Position numbers and translations under genes: made by a program
DNA from: Mycolicibacterium poriferae
GTDB lineage: Bacteria > Actinomycetota > Actinomycetes > Mycobacteriales > Mycobacteriaceae
DNA: 64,000 nt
Assembly: GCF_010728325.1 (NCBI RefSeq)
Contig: NZ_AP022570.1
Location: forward strand, 558,001-622,000
Direction: 5' to 3'
Shown: in pieces, positions 1-10,700 of the stretch
Layout of the letters: each line of letters starts with the position of its first letter
How positions within the stretch are numbered: the stretch's first letter is position 1
The notes under the pieces: model-generated
The model's input: the letters and a program-made list of their open reading frames with translations, nothing else
What the model was told of the DNA's origin: nothing
Database searches by the model: none

Positions 1-37
1 GCGCGACGAAATCCTCCGGATCCTCTGGCTGACCCAT
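1..37 (-). CDS. YqgE/AlgH (UPF0301) family protein, N-terminus only
   Basis: An ATG on the minus strand at 37 opens a frame that runs off the left edge. Its twelve visible residues read MGQPEDPEDFVA. M. tuberculosis Rv0038, a YqgE-family protein, begins with a similar acidic EDPED stretch. In that species Rv0038 is divergent from an MFS transporter gene, which is the arrangement seen here. The identification therefore rests on a very short match plus gene context. The family's biochemical role is not well defined. The 152 bases between this start and the transporter start would hold both divergent promoters; I saw no clear motif there. Confidence 0.45.
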   Translation of the reverse strand, partial: MGQPEDPEDFVA

Positions 38-189
38 CCGCCCATCATGTCATCACCGGGGGCCGATGGTGGCGCGCAAGCGCCGGACGACACCATATTT
101 GTAGTGTGGATGCGGTCGCGGACATCCGCCCATCAACGCTCGTGTGAAGCGTCGCCGGACCCCCGACGTTCCACCACCGTCAACAGGAT

Positions 190-1482
190 GTGAAACCCGT
201 GCCCAACCTTCGCGCGCTGGCCCACGTGTGGCGTTCGGTACGCGCGCTGCCCGAATTCCGGCGCCTGCTGGAGCTGCGCGCGGTCAGCCAGTTCGGTGAC
301 GGCCTGTTCAACGCCGGACTGGCCGGGGCCATCCTGTTCAACCCGGAACGCGAGGCCGCGCCCTGGGCCATCGCCGGCGCCTTCGCGGTGCTGTTCCTGC
401 CCTACTCGCTGCTCGGCCCCTTCGCCGGCGCGTTACTGGACCGCTGGGACCGGCGGTTGGTGCTCATCGGGGCCAACACCGGCCGGCTGGCTCTGATCCT
501 CTGCGTGGCCGCGTTGCTCAGCGCCGGGGTCGGTGATCTGCCAATCCTGTTGGGCGCGTTGATCGTCAACGGGTTCACCCGCTTCGTGTCGTCGGGAATC
601 TCGGCGACGCTGCCGCACCTGGTGCCGCGCGAGCAGGTGGTCGCGATGAACGCGGTCTCCGTGGCCACCGGTGCCGCGGCGGCGTTCTTCGGGGCGTTCT
701 TCATGCTGGTGCCGCGCTACTTGTTCGGCGCCGACGACACCGGCGGGGCCGCGGTCATCTTCCTGGTGTCGGCACCGGTGGCGATCGCGCTGTGGCTGTC
801 CGTCCGGTTCCCCGCAGGCATGCTCGGGCCCGACGCGAGTGCCCGCGCGGTACACGGGTCCGTGGCCTACGCGGTGGCCACCGGATGGGTGCACGGGGCT
901 CGCACCGTGGTCGCGGTGCCCACCGTGGCCGCGACCCTGTCCGGCCTGGCCGCCCATCGCATGGTCTTCGGCCTGAACACCCTGCTGGTGCTGGTGCTGG
1001 TGCGGCACGTCGAGGCGGCCTCGGTCGCCGGCCTGGGCACCACCGCGCTGTTCGTCGCCGCCGCCGGCACCGGCTCGTTCCTCGCCACGGCGATCACGCC
1101 CGCCGCGGTGCAGCGGTGGGGCCGGTACACGACACCGAACGCGGCGCTGGCGTTCGCTGCGGTGGTGCAGCTGTGCGGCGTCGGGCTGCAACTGCCGGTG
1201 ATGGTGGTGTGCGGCTTCCTGCTCGGCGCCGCGGGCCAGGTGGTCAAGCTGTGCGCCGACACCGCGATGCAGGTCGACGTCGACGACGCGCTGCGCGGCC
1301 ACGTCTTCACCGTGCAGGACGCGTTGTTCTGGATCGCGTTCATCGCCGCCATCGCGGCCGCCGCCGCGGTTGTCCCGGCCGACGGCCATGCCCCGGCCAT
1401 CGCGCTGGCCGGCTCGGGCATCTATCTCGCCGGTCTGGCGGCACACGCCACCGTCGGCCGCCGCGCCACCCCACGCGGTTAA
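190..1482 (+). CDS. MFS transporter (Rv0037c-like)
   Basis: This 430-residue protein is almost entirely hydrophobic helices with short charged loops, as expected for a 12-helix major facilitator permease in the cytoplasmic membrane. A loop reading LLDRWDRR follows the second helix and resembles the MFS loop 2-3 signature. The substrate cannot be deduced. The GTG at 190 is used; another in-frame GTG lies three codons downstream. The gene is divergent from a YqgE-like start and is followed 10 bp later by a DinB/MDMPI-type gene, the pairing known as Rv0037c-Rv0036c. The two are probably co-transcribed. Confidence 0.8.
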   Translation: MKPVPNLRALAHVWRSVRALPEFRRLLELRAVSQFGDGLFNAGLAGAILFNPEREAAPWAIAGAFAVLFLPYSLLGPFAGALLDRWDRRLVLIGANTGRLALILCVAALLSAGVGDLPILLGALIVNGFTRFVSSGISATLPHLVPREQVVAMNAVSVATGAAAAFFGAFFMLVPRYLFGADDTGGAAVIFLVSAPVAIALWLSVRFPAGMLGPDASARAVHGSVAYAVATGWVHGARTVVAVPTVAATLSGLAAHRMVFGLNTLLVLVLVRHVEAASVAGLGTTALFVAAAGTGSFLATAITPAAVQRWGRYTTPNAALAFAAVVQLCGVGLQLPVMVVCGFLLGAAGQVVKLCADTAMQVDVDDALRGHVFTVQDALFWIAFIAAIAAAAAVVPADGHAPAIALAGSGIYLAGLAAHATVGRRATPRG

Positions 1483-1492
1483 GGTGACCGGC

Positions 1493-2275
1493 ATGGCCGG
1501 AGCCGCCCCGATCGTCGACGATCTACGCGCCGAGAGCGACGCCCTCGACGAGCTCGTCGCTGACCTGCCCGCGCAGCGGTGGACCACCGCCACCCCGGCC
1601 GCCGGCTGGACGATCGCCCACCAGATCGCGCACCTGCTGTGGACCGACCGGGTCGCGCTCATCGCCGTCGAGGACGAGCCCGGGTTCACCGCGGTCCTGG
1701 GTGCCGCGGCCGAGGATCCGTCCGGCTTCGTCGACGTGGCCGCCGAGGAACTGGCCGCCACACCACCCGGTGAGTTGCTCGCGGACTGGCGCACGACGCG
1801 CACGGCATTGCACGATGCGCTGCTGACCGTGGCCGAGGGCCGCAAGCTGCCGTGGTTCGGACCACCGATGAGCGCCGCGTCGATGGCCACGGCCCGGCTG
1901 ATGGAGACCTGGGCGCACGGCCTCGACGTCGCCGACGCACTCGGCGTGACCCGGGCGCCGACCGCGCGCCTGCGCTCCATCGCCCACATCGGCGTGCGGA
2001 CACGCGACTTCGCGTTCGCCGTGCACGGGCTCACCCCGCCGGCGGCACCGTTCGTGAAACTGAGTGCCCCGGCCGGTGCACCGGACGACGTGTGGACCTG
2101 GGGCCCTGAGGACGCCGAGCAGCGCGTCACCGGGTCGGCAGAGCACTTCTGCATGCTGGTGACCCAGCGCCGTCCGCACGCCGACCTCGACGTGCGGGCC
2201 GAGGGCCCCGACGCCGAACGGTGGCTGGGCATCGCGCAGGCATTCGCCGGACCACCCGGCACCGGTCGCGGCTGA
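1493..2275 (+). CDS. TIGR03084-type protein with mycothiol-dependent maleylpyruvate isomerase N-terminal fold (Rv0036c-like)
   Basis: The predicted protein has 260 residues. Its N-terminal half looks like the DinB/MDMPI four-helix fold: a helix with [17 protein letters not shown], then [20 protein letters not shown], where the His of the AHQIAHL segment is the usual first metal ligand. Further on, a [15 protein letters not shown] segment supplies the conserved HGxDxxDALG pattern. Members of this superfamily are metal- and thiol-dependent isomerases or transferases, but this subgroup has no assigned reaction. I chose ATG 1493, just past the upstream stop; a GTG at 1484 is possible. It probably shares a transcript with the upstream MFS gene. 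Confidence 0.75.
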   Translation: MAGAAPIVDDLRAESDALDELVADLPAQRWTTATPAAGWTIAHQIAHLLWTDRVALIAVEDEPGFTAVLGAAAEDPSGFVDVAAEELAATPPGELLADWRTTRTALHDALLTVAEGRKLPWFGPPMSAASMATARLMETWAHGLDVADALGVTRAPTARLRSIAHIGVRTRDFAFAVHGLTPPAAPFVKLSAPAGAPDDVWTWGPEDAEQRVTGSAEHFCMLVTQRRPHADLDVRAEGPDAERWLGIAQAFAGPPGTGRG

Positions 2276-2410
2276 CGCACCGGGGCGTTGAGCCCTAGGG
2301 CGTTGAGCCCCCGGGCCGGGACGCACCGGGGCGTTGAGACTGCACACCGTGCGGGAAAGTGCGAGTGGACCCCGCGCTGGACGCAGTCTCAACGTCTTTC
2401 AGGCTCAACG
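2274..2410. repeat. Intergenic direct and inverted repeats, possible hairpin terminator
   Basis: The gap between two convergent genes is repeat-rich. A 19-bp sequence ending CGGGGCGTTGAG occurs exactly at 2274-2292 and again at 2320-2338, and a shorter GCGTTGAGCCC copy lies between them. CGTTGAGACTGC (2332-2343) is the perfect reverse complement of GCAGTCTCAACG (2383-2394), giving a 12-bp stem with a 39-nt loop. GGCTCAACG at 2402-2410 adds another inverted copy. The position between converging genes suits a bidirectional terminator, but there is no clear T-tract. Confidence 0.55.
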
Positions 2411-2439
2411 TCCCTCAGGCCCCGCCCTGGACATCACGC

Positions 2440-2904
2440 CTAGGGAGACCCGACCGTGTCGGCGCGGCCGTCGCCGTCGGTGTCCCCCAGGCGCAGATCC
2501 CAGCGGCCGTCACCGTCGGTGTCCACCCACGCCGACCCTGCACCGAACGCCCGGTCCGCCAGTCCGTCACCGTCGGCATCGGCCAACCGCTCGGCCATCC
2601 CGTCACCGTCCAGATCGGCGACGTCGGTGCCGAGATGTTCCAGCCCGTCCAGACCGAACCACCGCAAGGCCCGGTCGGCGCTTAACGCCCAGGTGCCGGT
2701 CCCGTCGTCGGTGACGGACAGCTCAGCCGTGCCGTCGTCGTCGACGTCGAGCAGCGCCTCGTCGGCCACCCCGTCATCGTCGGTGTCCAGCAGCATGTCG
2801 TCGAGCAGACCCTCGCGGTCGACGTCGATCCCGCCGACCTCCGGCCCTCCGTCGACCGTCCACATCGTCGCCGAACCGTCCGGCTCACCCAGGCAGTAGT
2901 CCAT
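2440..2904 (-). CDS. Small acidic protein with DxDxDG calcium-loop-like repeats (Rv3906c-like)
   Basis: The 154-residue product is dominated by Asp-rich units such as DTDDDGVADE, DLDGDGMAER, DADGDGLADR, DTDGDGRWDL and DTDGDGRADT. These resemble the calcium-binding loops of EF-hands and thrombospondin type 3 or dockerin repeats. There is no signal peptide or membrane segment. Its start lies 6 bp after the stop of the CCA-adding enzyme gene on the same strand, so the two are probably co-transcribed. M. tuberculosis has a similar gene, Rv3906c, in the same place; databases sometimes label it pullulanase-like, which the sequence does not support. Calcium binding is an inference from the loops alone. 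Confidence 0.75.
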   Translation of the reverse strand: MDYCLGEPDGSATMWTVDGGPEVGGIDVDREGLLDDMLLDTDDDGVADEALLDVDDDGTAELSVTDDGTGTWALSADRALRWFGLDGLEHLGTDVADLDGDGMAERLADADGDGLADRAFGAGSAWVDTDGDGRWDLRLGDTDGDGRADTVGSP

Positions 2905-2910
2905 ACCTGC

Positions 2911-4383
2911 TCAGACGCCGGCGCCGCCCTGCTGGTTCCACCACGTCAGCAACTCGGCGATCGCCTCGTCACGCTCGAGCGGGCCGCGGTCCAGCCGCAG
3001 CTCCTTGAGGTACGTCCACGCCTTGCCGACCTGCGGGCCGGCCGGGATACCGAGGATCGACATGATCTCGTTGCCGTCGAGGTCCGGGCGGACCCGCGCC
3101 AGGTCCTCCTTGGCGGCCAGCTCCTCGATCCGACGCTCCAGATCGTCGTAGTTGGCCTGCAGTCGCGCCGCCCGACGCTTGTTGCGGGTGGTGCAGTCCG
3201 CACGCACCAGCTTGTGCAGCCGGCCCAGCAGCGGACCGGCGTCGGTGACGTAGCGGCGCACCGCCGAGTCGGTCCACCGCCCGTCCCCGTAGCCGTGGAA
3301 CCGCAGATGCAGGTACACCAGCTGCGAGACGTCGTCGACCATCTGCTTGGAGTACTTCAGTGCCCGCATCCGTTTGCGGGTCATCTTGGCGCCGACCACC
3401 TCGTGGTGGTGGAAGCTGACCCCGCCGTCGGGCTCGTGCCTGCGCGTGTCCGGCTTGCCGATGTCGTGCAGCAGCGCCGCCCACCGCAGCACCAGGTCGG
3501 GGCCGTCCGGACCCTCCAGGTCGATGGCCTGGCGCAACACCGTCAGCGAATGCTGGTAGACGTCCTTGTGCTGATGATGCTCGTCGATCGCCATCCGCAT
3601 CGCCCCGATCTCGGGCAGCACCACCTCACCCAGCCCGGTCTCGACCATCAGGTCGATTCCGGCGATCGGGTCGGCGCCGAGCAACAGCTTGTCCAGTTCG
3701 GCGGCCACCCGCTCGGCGGTGATCCGGCCCAGCTGCGGGGCCATCTGCTCCAGCGCCGTGCGGACCCGCGGCGCGACGGTGAACCCGAGCTGCGACACGA
3801 AGCGCGCCGCCCGAAGCATGCGCAGCGGATCGTCACCGAAGGACACCTCCGGCGCCGACGGGGTGTCCAGCACACCCGCCCGCAGCGCCGCCAGCCCGCC
3901 CAGCGGGTCGAGGAACTCCCCCGGCCCCTCGGCCGTGATCCGCACCGCCATCGCATTGACGGTGAAGTCGCGCCGCACCAGGTCGTCGGCGAGGTTGTCA
4001 CCGAAACGCACCTCCGGATTGCGCGACACCTGGTCATACGTGTCGGCCCGGAAGGTGGTCAGCTCCAGCCGGTCGGCACCCTTGCCGACGCCGAGGGTGC
4101 CGAACTCGATGCCGGTGTCCCACAGCGCGTCGGCCCACCCGCGCAGGAAACGCTGCATCTGCTCGGGGCGGGCGTCGGTGGTGAAGTCCAGGTCGGCGCC
4201 CAGGCGGCCGAGCAACGCGTCACGGACACTTCCGCCGACCAGATACAGCTCGTGGCCGTGCTCGGCGAACAACTGCCCGAGACCGCGCAGCACCTCCGCA
4301 TGACGATTCAGCGAAACCTGGGCAGCAGCCAGCAGCTCGACATCGGTTTCGCCGGGTGCGGTTTCTCGCCTGGGGTCGGGCAC
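2911..4383 (-). CDS. pcnA: CCA tRNA nucleotidyltransferase
   Basis: This 490-residue enzyme adds or repairs the CCA 3' end of tRNAs. The N-terminal nucleotidyltransferase core is clear: [13 protein letters not shown] followed by the catalytic DLDFTTDA pair of aspartates, then [10 protein letters not shown] and [13 protein letters not shown]-terminal HD domain is also present ([11 protein letters not shown] with HHHE), as in the class II actinobacterial enzymes. None of the tRNA genes I describe in this window encodes a full CCA end, so the enzyme would be needed for them. It is divergent from mutT4, as in M. tuberculosis (Rv3907c/Rv3908). The start is GTG 4383. Confidence 0.93.
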   Translation of the reverse strand: MPDPRRETAPGETDVELLAAAQVSLNRHAEVLRGLGQLFAEHGHELYLVGGSVRDALLGRLGADLDFTTDARPEQMQRFLRGWADALWDTGIEFGTLGVGKGADRLELTTFRADTYDQVSRNPEVRFGDNLADDLVRRDFTVNAMAVRITAEGPGEFLDPLGGLAALRAGVLDTPSAPEVSFGDDPLRMLRAARFVSQLGFTVAPRVRTALEQMAPQLGRITAERVAAELDKLLLGADPIAGIDLMVETGLGEVVLPEIGAMRMAIDEHHQHKDVYQHSLTVLRQAIDLEGPDGPDLVLRWAALLHDIGKPDTRRHEPDGGVSFHHHEVVGAKMTRKRMRALKYSKQMVDDVSQLVYLHLRFHGYGDGRWTDSAVRRYVTDAGPLLGRLHKLVRADCTTRNKRRAARLQANYDDLERRIEELAAKEDLARVRPDLDGNEIMSILGIPAGPQVGKAWTYLKELRLDRGPLERDEAIAELLTWWNQQGGAGV

Positions 4384-4468
4384 GTCCGATGAGCCTACTG
4401 GTCACAGCCGTATCACCGACCGGCGAGTGCGGCGAGAAGCACCGTTGACGGCAGCTACTATCGCTTGG

Positions 4469-5266
4469 GTGTCGGACGGGGAGCAACCCAAACCCAGACG
4501 GCGCCGAGGTCGGCGCCGCGGCCGACGCGCGGCAGGTCCGCCCGAACCCGGTAGCCAGGCCCCCGACAGCGCCCGGACCGCCGGCGCGAAGCAGAACGCA
4601 TCCACCGCGTCCGGGCAGAACAACACCCCCTCCCCCAAAGCCCAGAAGTCGCGGCCCCGCCGACCCCCGGACCGGCTGCGCACCGTGCACGAGACGTCGG
4701 CCGGCGGGCTGGTGATCGACGGGATCGACGGGCCCAAGGACCGCCAGGTCGCCGCGCTGATCGGGCGTGTCGACCGCCGCGGCCGCATGCTGTGGTCGCT
4801 GCCCAAGGGCCACATCGAGATGGGTGAGACGGCCGAGCAGACCGCGATCCGCGAGGTCGCCGAGGAGACCGGCATCCAGGGCAGCGTGCTCGCCGCCCTG
4901 GGCAGCATCGACTACTGGTTCGTCACCGAGGGCCGCCGCGTGCACAAGACCGTGCACCATTACCTGATGAGGTTTCTCGACGGTGAGCTCTCCGACGAGG
5001 ACATCGAGGTCACCGAGGTGGCCTGGGTGCCGCTGCACGAGCTGCCCGCCAAACTGGCCTACGCCGACGAACGGCGGCTGGCCGCGGTCGCCGACCAGCT
5101 GATCGACACGCTGCACACCGACGGGCCCGAGGCGTTGCCGCCGTTGCCGCCGACCACCCCGCGCCGGCGCGGCCAGACCCATTCGCACACCCGCAGACAC
5201 CGACCCGACCCCACCGCACAACCCCAGAACGGCCGGCGGACGAACGGCTGCGGACAAGGACCGTGA
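4469..5266 (+). CDS. mutT4: Nudix hydrolase MutT4
   Basis: The Nudix box is complete: [12 protein letters not shown] continuing into REVAEETGI fits GX5EX7REUXEEXGU. The first 60 residues are a basic, disordered tail ([14 protein letters not shown]). The C-terminus is also basic and His/Pro-rich. Nudix hydrolases cleave nucleoside diphosphate derivatives; the substrate of MutT4-type proteins is not settled. I prefer GTG 4469 (VSDGEQPK), because the family protein begins this way; an in-frame ATG at 4427 would add 14 residues. The stop overlaps the next gene's GTG by 4 bp, so translation of the two is probably coupled. Confidence 0.88.
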   Translation: MSDGEQPKPRRRRGRRRGRRAAGPPEPGSQAPDSARTAGAKQNASTASGQNNTPSPKAQKSRPRRPPDRLRTVHETSAGGLVIDGIDGPKDRQVAALIGRVDRRGRMLWSLPKGHIEMGETAEQTAIREVAEETGIQGSVLAALGSIDYWFVTEGRRVHKTVHHYLMRFLDGELSDEDIEVTEVAWVPLHELPAKLAYADERRLAAVADQLIDTLHTDGPEALPPLPPTTPRRRGQTHSHTRRHRPDPTAQPQNGRRTNGCGQGP

Positions 5267-7743
5267 CGAGGCGGGCACACCGGGCATGGCTGCGGCTGGC
5301 CATCGCAGTCCTGGCGTTGTCGTTCGCCGTGGCGCCCACCGCAGCGGTCGCTGCGCACGCCCAGCCCGCGGCCAACCAGTTCCTGCGACTGACCATCGAC
5401 ACCGTGACCCCGGACGTCATGACGACCACCAGCGAACCCCTGGTGACCGTGACCGGCACCGTCAGCAACGTCGGTGACCGGCCGGTGCGTGATGTGGTCG
5501 TCCGGCTCGAACACGCGCCGGCGGTGACGGCCTCGACGTCGCTGCGCACCGATCTGTCCGGCAACCTCGACCAGTACCAACCGGTGTCGGACTTCATCAC
5601 CGTCGCCCCGGAGATGGCCCGCGGCCAGGAGGTGCCGTTCCGGCTGGCCGCCCCCGTCCGGTCCGCCACCTACGCGTCGCTGGACATCGACGACCCCGGC
5701 GTCTACCCGGTCCTGGTCAACGTCAACGGCACCCCCGACTACGGCGCGCCGGCCCGACTCGACGACACCCGCTTCCTGCTGCCGGTCATGGGCGTTCCGC
5801 CCGAAGCCGGCGCTGAACGGTCCGGGGCGAACACGCTGGAGTCGGCGGTGCCGCCCGACACCACCCGCCCGGTGGGTCTGACGATGTTCTGGCCGCTGGC
5901 CGACCGGCCCCGACTGGCCGCCGGACAGCCGGGCGGCACTGCCCCGGTTCGACTGATCGACGACGAGCTCGCGACGTCGCTGGCCCCGGGCGGACGGCTG
6001 GACACGATGCTGTCGGCGGTGGAGTTCGCGACCAGCCTGGAGGTCGATCCCGCCGGCGAGGTGACCCGCGCGCTGTGCCTGGCGGTGGATCCCGATCTCC
6101 TGGTCACCGTCAACGCGATGACGGGCGGCTACGTCGTCAACGACGCCGCCGACGCCGGCGCGGGCACCCCGACGCACCCGGGCACCGGCCAGCAGGCCGC
6201 CACCGACTGGCTCGCCCGACTGACCGCACTCGCCCAACGCATGTGCGTCGCGCCCACGGTGTACGCCCAGGCCGACCTCGACGCGCTGCGGCGGGTGGGC
6301 GACCCGGGCCTGTCGACGATCGCGACCACCACAGGCGCCGACATCGTCGACCGCCTGCTCGGCACCACCGCGATCCGCGGCGCGACCCTGATCGGCGACG
6401 GCCCGGTCACCGCGCCCGCCGTGCGCCTGTTGTCCGACGTCTACGGTCCCGCAGGGACCGTCGCCATCGGGGCCGCACCACTGGCCGGCCCCGGCGATGC
6501 GCTGGACGCCGCCCCCGCCACCGCCGACGCCGCGCCGGTGCGGTTCACCCCCGGCGTCACCGCGGCGCTGTTCGACCCCGCGGTCGGGGCGGCGCTCGGC
6601 GGCGCAGGCACCACCCCGGAGACACCGACCTACCTGGAGCCGTCGCTGGACATCCCGCTCAAACAGGATTCCGCCGTGGCCCGCCGCCAGGACGCGCTCG
6701 GCGCCATGCTGTGGCGGACACTGAATCCCGACCTCGCGCCGCGCGAGCAGATCCTGATGCCGCCGCTGGTGTGGAATCTCAGCGCCGACGACGCGCAGTC
6801 GATCCTCACCGCCCTCGCCAGCAGCATCCGATCCGGTCTCGCCGAGCCGCGCCCACTCCCCGAGGTCATCGCCGACGCCGCCGCGACGACCGAGTCGGCC
6901 CCGCTGCCGCAGGGAGCGCAGGGCAATCCGCGAGGCCGCTTCGACGACGGCGTGATCTCGGGCATCGCCGCCGTGACAGGCCGGCTGTGGGGGCTGACCG
7001 CCGCGTTGACCACCGACGAGCGCACCGGGCTCACCGGGTTCAGCTACACCGACCCGCTGCGCGAGGATCTGTTGCGGGCGCTGAGTCAGTCCGTGCCGCC
7101 CGACGCCCGCAACGGCCTGGCCCAGCAGCGGCTGACCACCGTCGGGCGCACCGTCGAGGACCTGTTCAACGCCGTCACGATCGTCAATCCGAGCGGCTCC
7201 TACACGCTGGCCACCGAACGCAGTCCGCTGCCGCTGGCGCTGCGCAACGACCTGCCGGTGCCGATCCGGGTCCGGCTCGACATCGACGCACCGCCGGGTA
7301 TGACGGTGACCGACATGGGTGAGATCGTGCTCCCGCCGGGCTTCCTGCCGCTGAAGGTGCCGATCGAGGTGCACTTCACCCAGCGGGTGGCGGTCGACGT
7401 CGCGCTGCGCACCGCCGACGGTCTGCCGCTCGGCGAACCGGTGCGGTTGTCGGTGCATTCCAACGCCTACGGCAAGGTGCTGTTCTTCATCACGCTGACC
7501 GGCGGGGTGGTACTGGTGCTGCTGGTGGGCCGGCGACTGTGGCACCGGTTCCGCGGTCAGCCCGACCGCGCGGACCTGGACCGCCCCGACCCGATCGAGG
7601 TCGCGCTGGCGTGGGACGACGGCGACGACGGCCACGCGACCGGGGACCGTGCCACCGGTGCCGGCCAGGACCGGGCCGCCCCCGGACCCGACGGTTCCCG
7701 CGGGCGACGCACCTCGACGACCACCGGTGGCACCGGTGAGTGA
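5263..7743 (+). CDS. Secreted or membrane-anchored DUF6049 protein (Rv3909-like)
   Basis: The 826-residue protein starts with a signal peptide ([16 protein letters not shown]...) ending near AAHAQPA. A long extracytoplasmic region follows, and a single C-terminal membrane helix ([18 protein letters not shown]) leads to a short acidic cytoplasmic tail. The N-terminal part reads like a beta-rich NEW3-type fold ([13 protein letters not shown]). The function is unknown. Its fixed place between mutT4 and murJ, with overlapping stop and start codons on both sides, links it to cell-envelope biogenesis. It overlaps mutT4 by 4 bp and murJ by 8 bp. Confidence 0.85.
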   Translation: MTRRAHRAWLRLAIAVLALSFAVAPTAAVAAHAQPAANQFLRLTIDTVTPDVMTTTSEPLVTVTGTVSNVGDRPVRDVVVRLEHAPAVTASTSLRTDLSGNLDQYQPVSDFITVAPEMARGQEVPFRLAAPVRSATYASLDIDDPGVYPVLVNVNGTPDYGAPARLDDTRFLLPVMGVPPEAGAERSGANTLESAVPPDTTRPVGLTMFWPLADRPRLAAGQPGGTAPVRLIDDELATSLAPGGRLDTMLSAVEFATSLEVDPAGEVTRALCLAVDPDLLVTVNAMTGGYVVNDAADAGAGTPTHPGTGQQAATDWLARLTALAQRMCVAPTVYAQADLDALRRVGDPGLSTIATTTGADIVDRLLGTTAIRGATLIGDGPVTAPAVRLLSDVYGPAGTVAIGAAPLAGPGDALDAAPATADAAPVRFTPGVTAALFDPAVGAALGGAGTTPETPTYLEPSLDIPLKQDSAVARRQDALGAMLWRTLNPDLAPREQILMPPLVWNLSADDAQSILTALASSIRSGLAEPRPLPEVIADAAATTESAPLPQGAQGNPRGRFDDGVISGIAAVTGRLWGLTAALTTDERTGLTGFSYTDPLREDLLRALSQSVPPDARNGLAQQRLTTVGRTVEDLFNAVTIVNPSGSYTLATERSPLPLALRNDLPVPIRVRLDIDAPPGMTVTDMGEIVLPPGFLPLKVPIEVHFTQRVAVDVALRTADGLPLGEPVRLSVHSNAYGKVLFFITLTGGVVLVLLVGRRLWHRFRGQPDRADLDRPDPIEVALAWDDGDDGHATGDRATGAGQDRAAPGPDGSRGRRTSTTTGGTGE

Positions 7744-10700
7744 TCCGGTGCGGCGCACCGCGGAGGGGCCCGCGCCGCGCCCCGAGCTGTCCGATTCGGC
7801 GGTCGTCTCGCGCTCGTGGGGGATGGCAATAGCCACGCTGGTCAGCCGGCTCACCGGGTTCGCCCGGATGGTGCTGCTGGCCATCCTGCTCGGCGGGCCG
7901 CTGCTCAGTGCCTTCACCGTTGCCAACCAGCTGCCCAACCTGATCGCGGCGCTGGTGCTGGAGGCCACGTTCACCGCGATCTTCGTGCCCGTGCTCGCCC
8001 GCGCCGAACGCGACGACCCCGACGGCGGAGCGGCGTTCGTGCGCCGCCTGCTCACGCTGGCCACGACGCTGCTGCTGGTCGTCACCGCCGTGTCGATCGT
8101 GGCGGCGCCGCAGCTGGTGAACCTGATGCTGGGGTCCGACCCGGAGGTCAACCGCCCGCTCACCACCGCGTTCGCGTATCTGCTGCTGCCGCAGATCATC
8201 TTCTACGGCCTGTCGTCGGTGTTCATGGCGATCCTCAACACCCGCAACGTGTTCGGGCCACCGGCCTGGGCTCCGGTGGTCAACAACATGGTCGCCCTGG
8301 TCACGCTCGGGCTGTTCGCGCTCGTCCCCGGCGAGCTGTCCATCGACCCGGTCGCGATGGGCACCGCCAAACTCCTGGTGCTCGGCATCGGTACCACGCT
8401 GGGCGTGATCACCCAGGCCGCCGTGGTGTTCGTGGCGCTGCGTGCCCGCCACGTCAGCATGCGGCCGCTGTGGGGTATCGACGACCGGCTCAAGAAGTTC
8501 GGCATGATGGCACTGGCGATGGTGCTCTACGTGCTCATCAGCCAGGCAGGTCTGGTGGTGGGCAACCGGATCGCCGCCGGCGCAGCCGATTCGGGGCCGG
8601 CGATCTACAACTACACGTGGCTGATCCTGCAGCTGCCGTTCGGCATCATCGGCGTCACCGTGCTGACCGTGGTCATGCCGCGGCTGTCCCGCAACGCGGC
8701 CGCCGAGAACGGCCCCGCGGTGCTCGCCGACCTGTCGCTGGCCACCCGGCTGACCATGGTCACGCTGATCCCGATCGTCGCGATGATGACCGTCGGCGGG
8801 CCCGCGATCGGCAGCGCCCTGTTCTCCTACGGCAACTTCGGCGCCGCCGACGCCGGCTACCTCGGCGTGGCGATCTCCCTGTCCGCGTTCACGCTGATCC
8901 CATATACCCTGCTGCTGTTGCAGCTGCGGGTCTTCTACGCCCGCGAGGAGCCGTGGACCCCGATCGCGCTGATCGTCGTGATCACCGCGGTGAAGATCGC
9001 GGCGTCGGTGGCGGCGCCGCACCTGACCGACGACCCGAAGCTGGTGGCCGGCTACCTGGGTCTGGCCAACGGGCTGGGCTTCCTCGCCGGGGCCGCGGTC
9101 GGCCACTTCCTGCTGCGGTCCCGGCTGGATCCGCCGGACGGGCACCTGCTCAGCCTCGACGTGGTGCGGACCATCCTGGTCACCATCACCGCGTCGCTGG
9201 GAGCGGGCCTGCTCGCGCACATCGCCGATCGCATGCTGGGTCTGGAGGTGCTGACCGATCAGTGGGGCGGCGGGGGCTCGCTGCTGCGGCTGGCCGTCCT
9301 GGGCCTGATCATGGTGCCCGTCATCGCCGGGGTGCTGCTCGCGGCCCGGGTACCCGAGGCCGAGGCCGCACTCGCCGTGGTGCGTCGCCGCCTCGGATCC
9401 CGCCGGGCAACCCCGCCCGCCCGCGCTCTACCGTCCGTCCCGCCACGATCCGAGCGGCCCCTCACGTACCCTGATCGCAAGAGTTCGTCCTCGCCGCACC
9501 GCCACCAGCAGCCTCATCCGGTGCAGCGCGGACCTTCGGCCGACGTCGCCGACGACTGGAGGAGGGGGAGAGGATCCGCGGTGAGCGACAGACCCGCAAA
9601 CGGTTCTCCGGCCGATCACGATTCCGCGGACAGCCCTGAAACCACTCGTCTCCCCCGGCCGACCGGTCCCGCGGCAGACGACTTCCAGCCCGACGTACCC
9701 GCCGCCGCGAAGCCCGATCCGGTGTCGGCACCGGAGGGTCGCAGGCCCGCGAACGACTACGCCGGTGACCCGACCCGCGAACCGGTGGCGTTCGAATCCC
9801 CGCGCGAGCAGACCGTCGAGACGCCGTTGTCCGGAGACGACGTCCACCTCATTCCCGGCGCGACGATCGCCTCCGGCCGCTACCGGCTGCTGGTTTTTCA
9901 CGGCGGACCCGCCAACCTGCAGTTCTGGCAGGCCCTGGACACCGCGCTGGACCGACAGGTCGCGCTGACGTTCGTCGACCCCGACGGCACCATGCCCGAC
10001 CACGAGGTGCAGGAGATCCTGACCCGCACCCAGCGGCTCGGACGCATCGACATGCCCGGCGTGGCACGTGTCCTCGACGTCGTCAGCAGCGGCTCGGGAG
10101 GCCTGGTCGTGTCGGAGTGGATCCGGGGCGGATCACTGGCCGAGGTCGCCGACACCGCGCCGTCCCCGATCGGCGGTGCCCGGGCCGTGCAGTCGCTGGC
10201 CGCGGCCGCCGACGTCGCGCACCGGCAGGGCGTCGCGTTGTCGGTGGATCACCCCAGCCGGATCCGGGTCAGCATCGACGGCGACGTCGCACTGGCGTTT
10301 CCGGCCACGCTGGCCGACGCCACCCCCGAGAACGACATCCGCGGGATCGGCGCCGCGCTGTACGCGCTGCTGGTCAACCGCTGGCCACTGCCCGAACGCG
10401 GTGAGCCCAGCGGCCTGGCGCAGGCAGACCGCGACGCCGCGGGTCAGCCCGTCGAACCCAAGACGGTCGACCGCGACATCCCGTTCCAGATCTCGGCTGC
10501 GGCCATCCGGGCCGTCCAGGACGGCGGGGCGATCCGCAGCGCGGGCACCCTGCTGAACCTGCTGCAGCAGGCCACCGCCGTCGCCGACCGCACCGACCAC
10601 CTCGCCCCCGTCGAGGCCGCGCCCGAACCCGCCGCCGAGGACTGGAAGCCCGAGCCGGATCCCGAGGCCGAGGCGCGCCGCCGCAAGGGCCTGATCATCG

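Noticed and set aside
433..2280. A 615-residue minus-strand open frame over the MFS and MDMPI-type genes
   Set aside because: Shadow frame opposite two recognisable genes; Arg/Ser/Ala-biased and without motifs.
5059..8199. A 1,046-residue open frame on the minus strand
   Set aside because: It is antisense to the DUF6049 and murJ genes, with Arg/Gly/His-rich composition typical of shadow frames in high-GC DNA.
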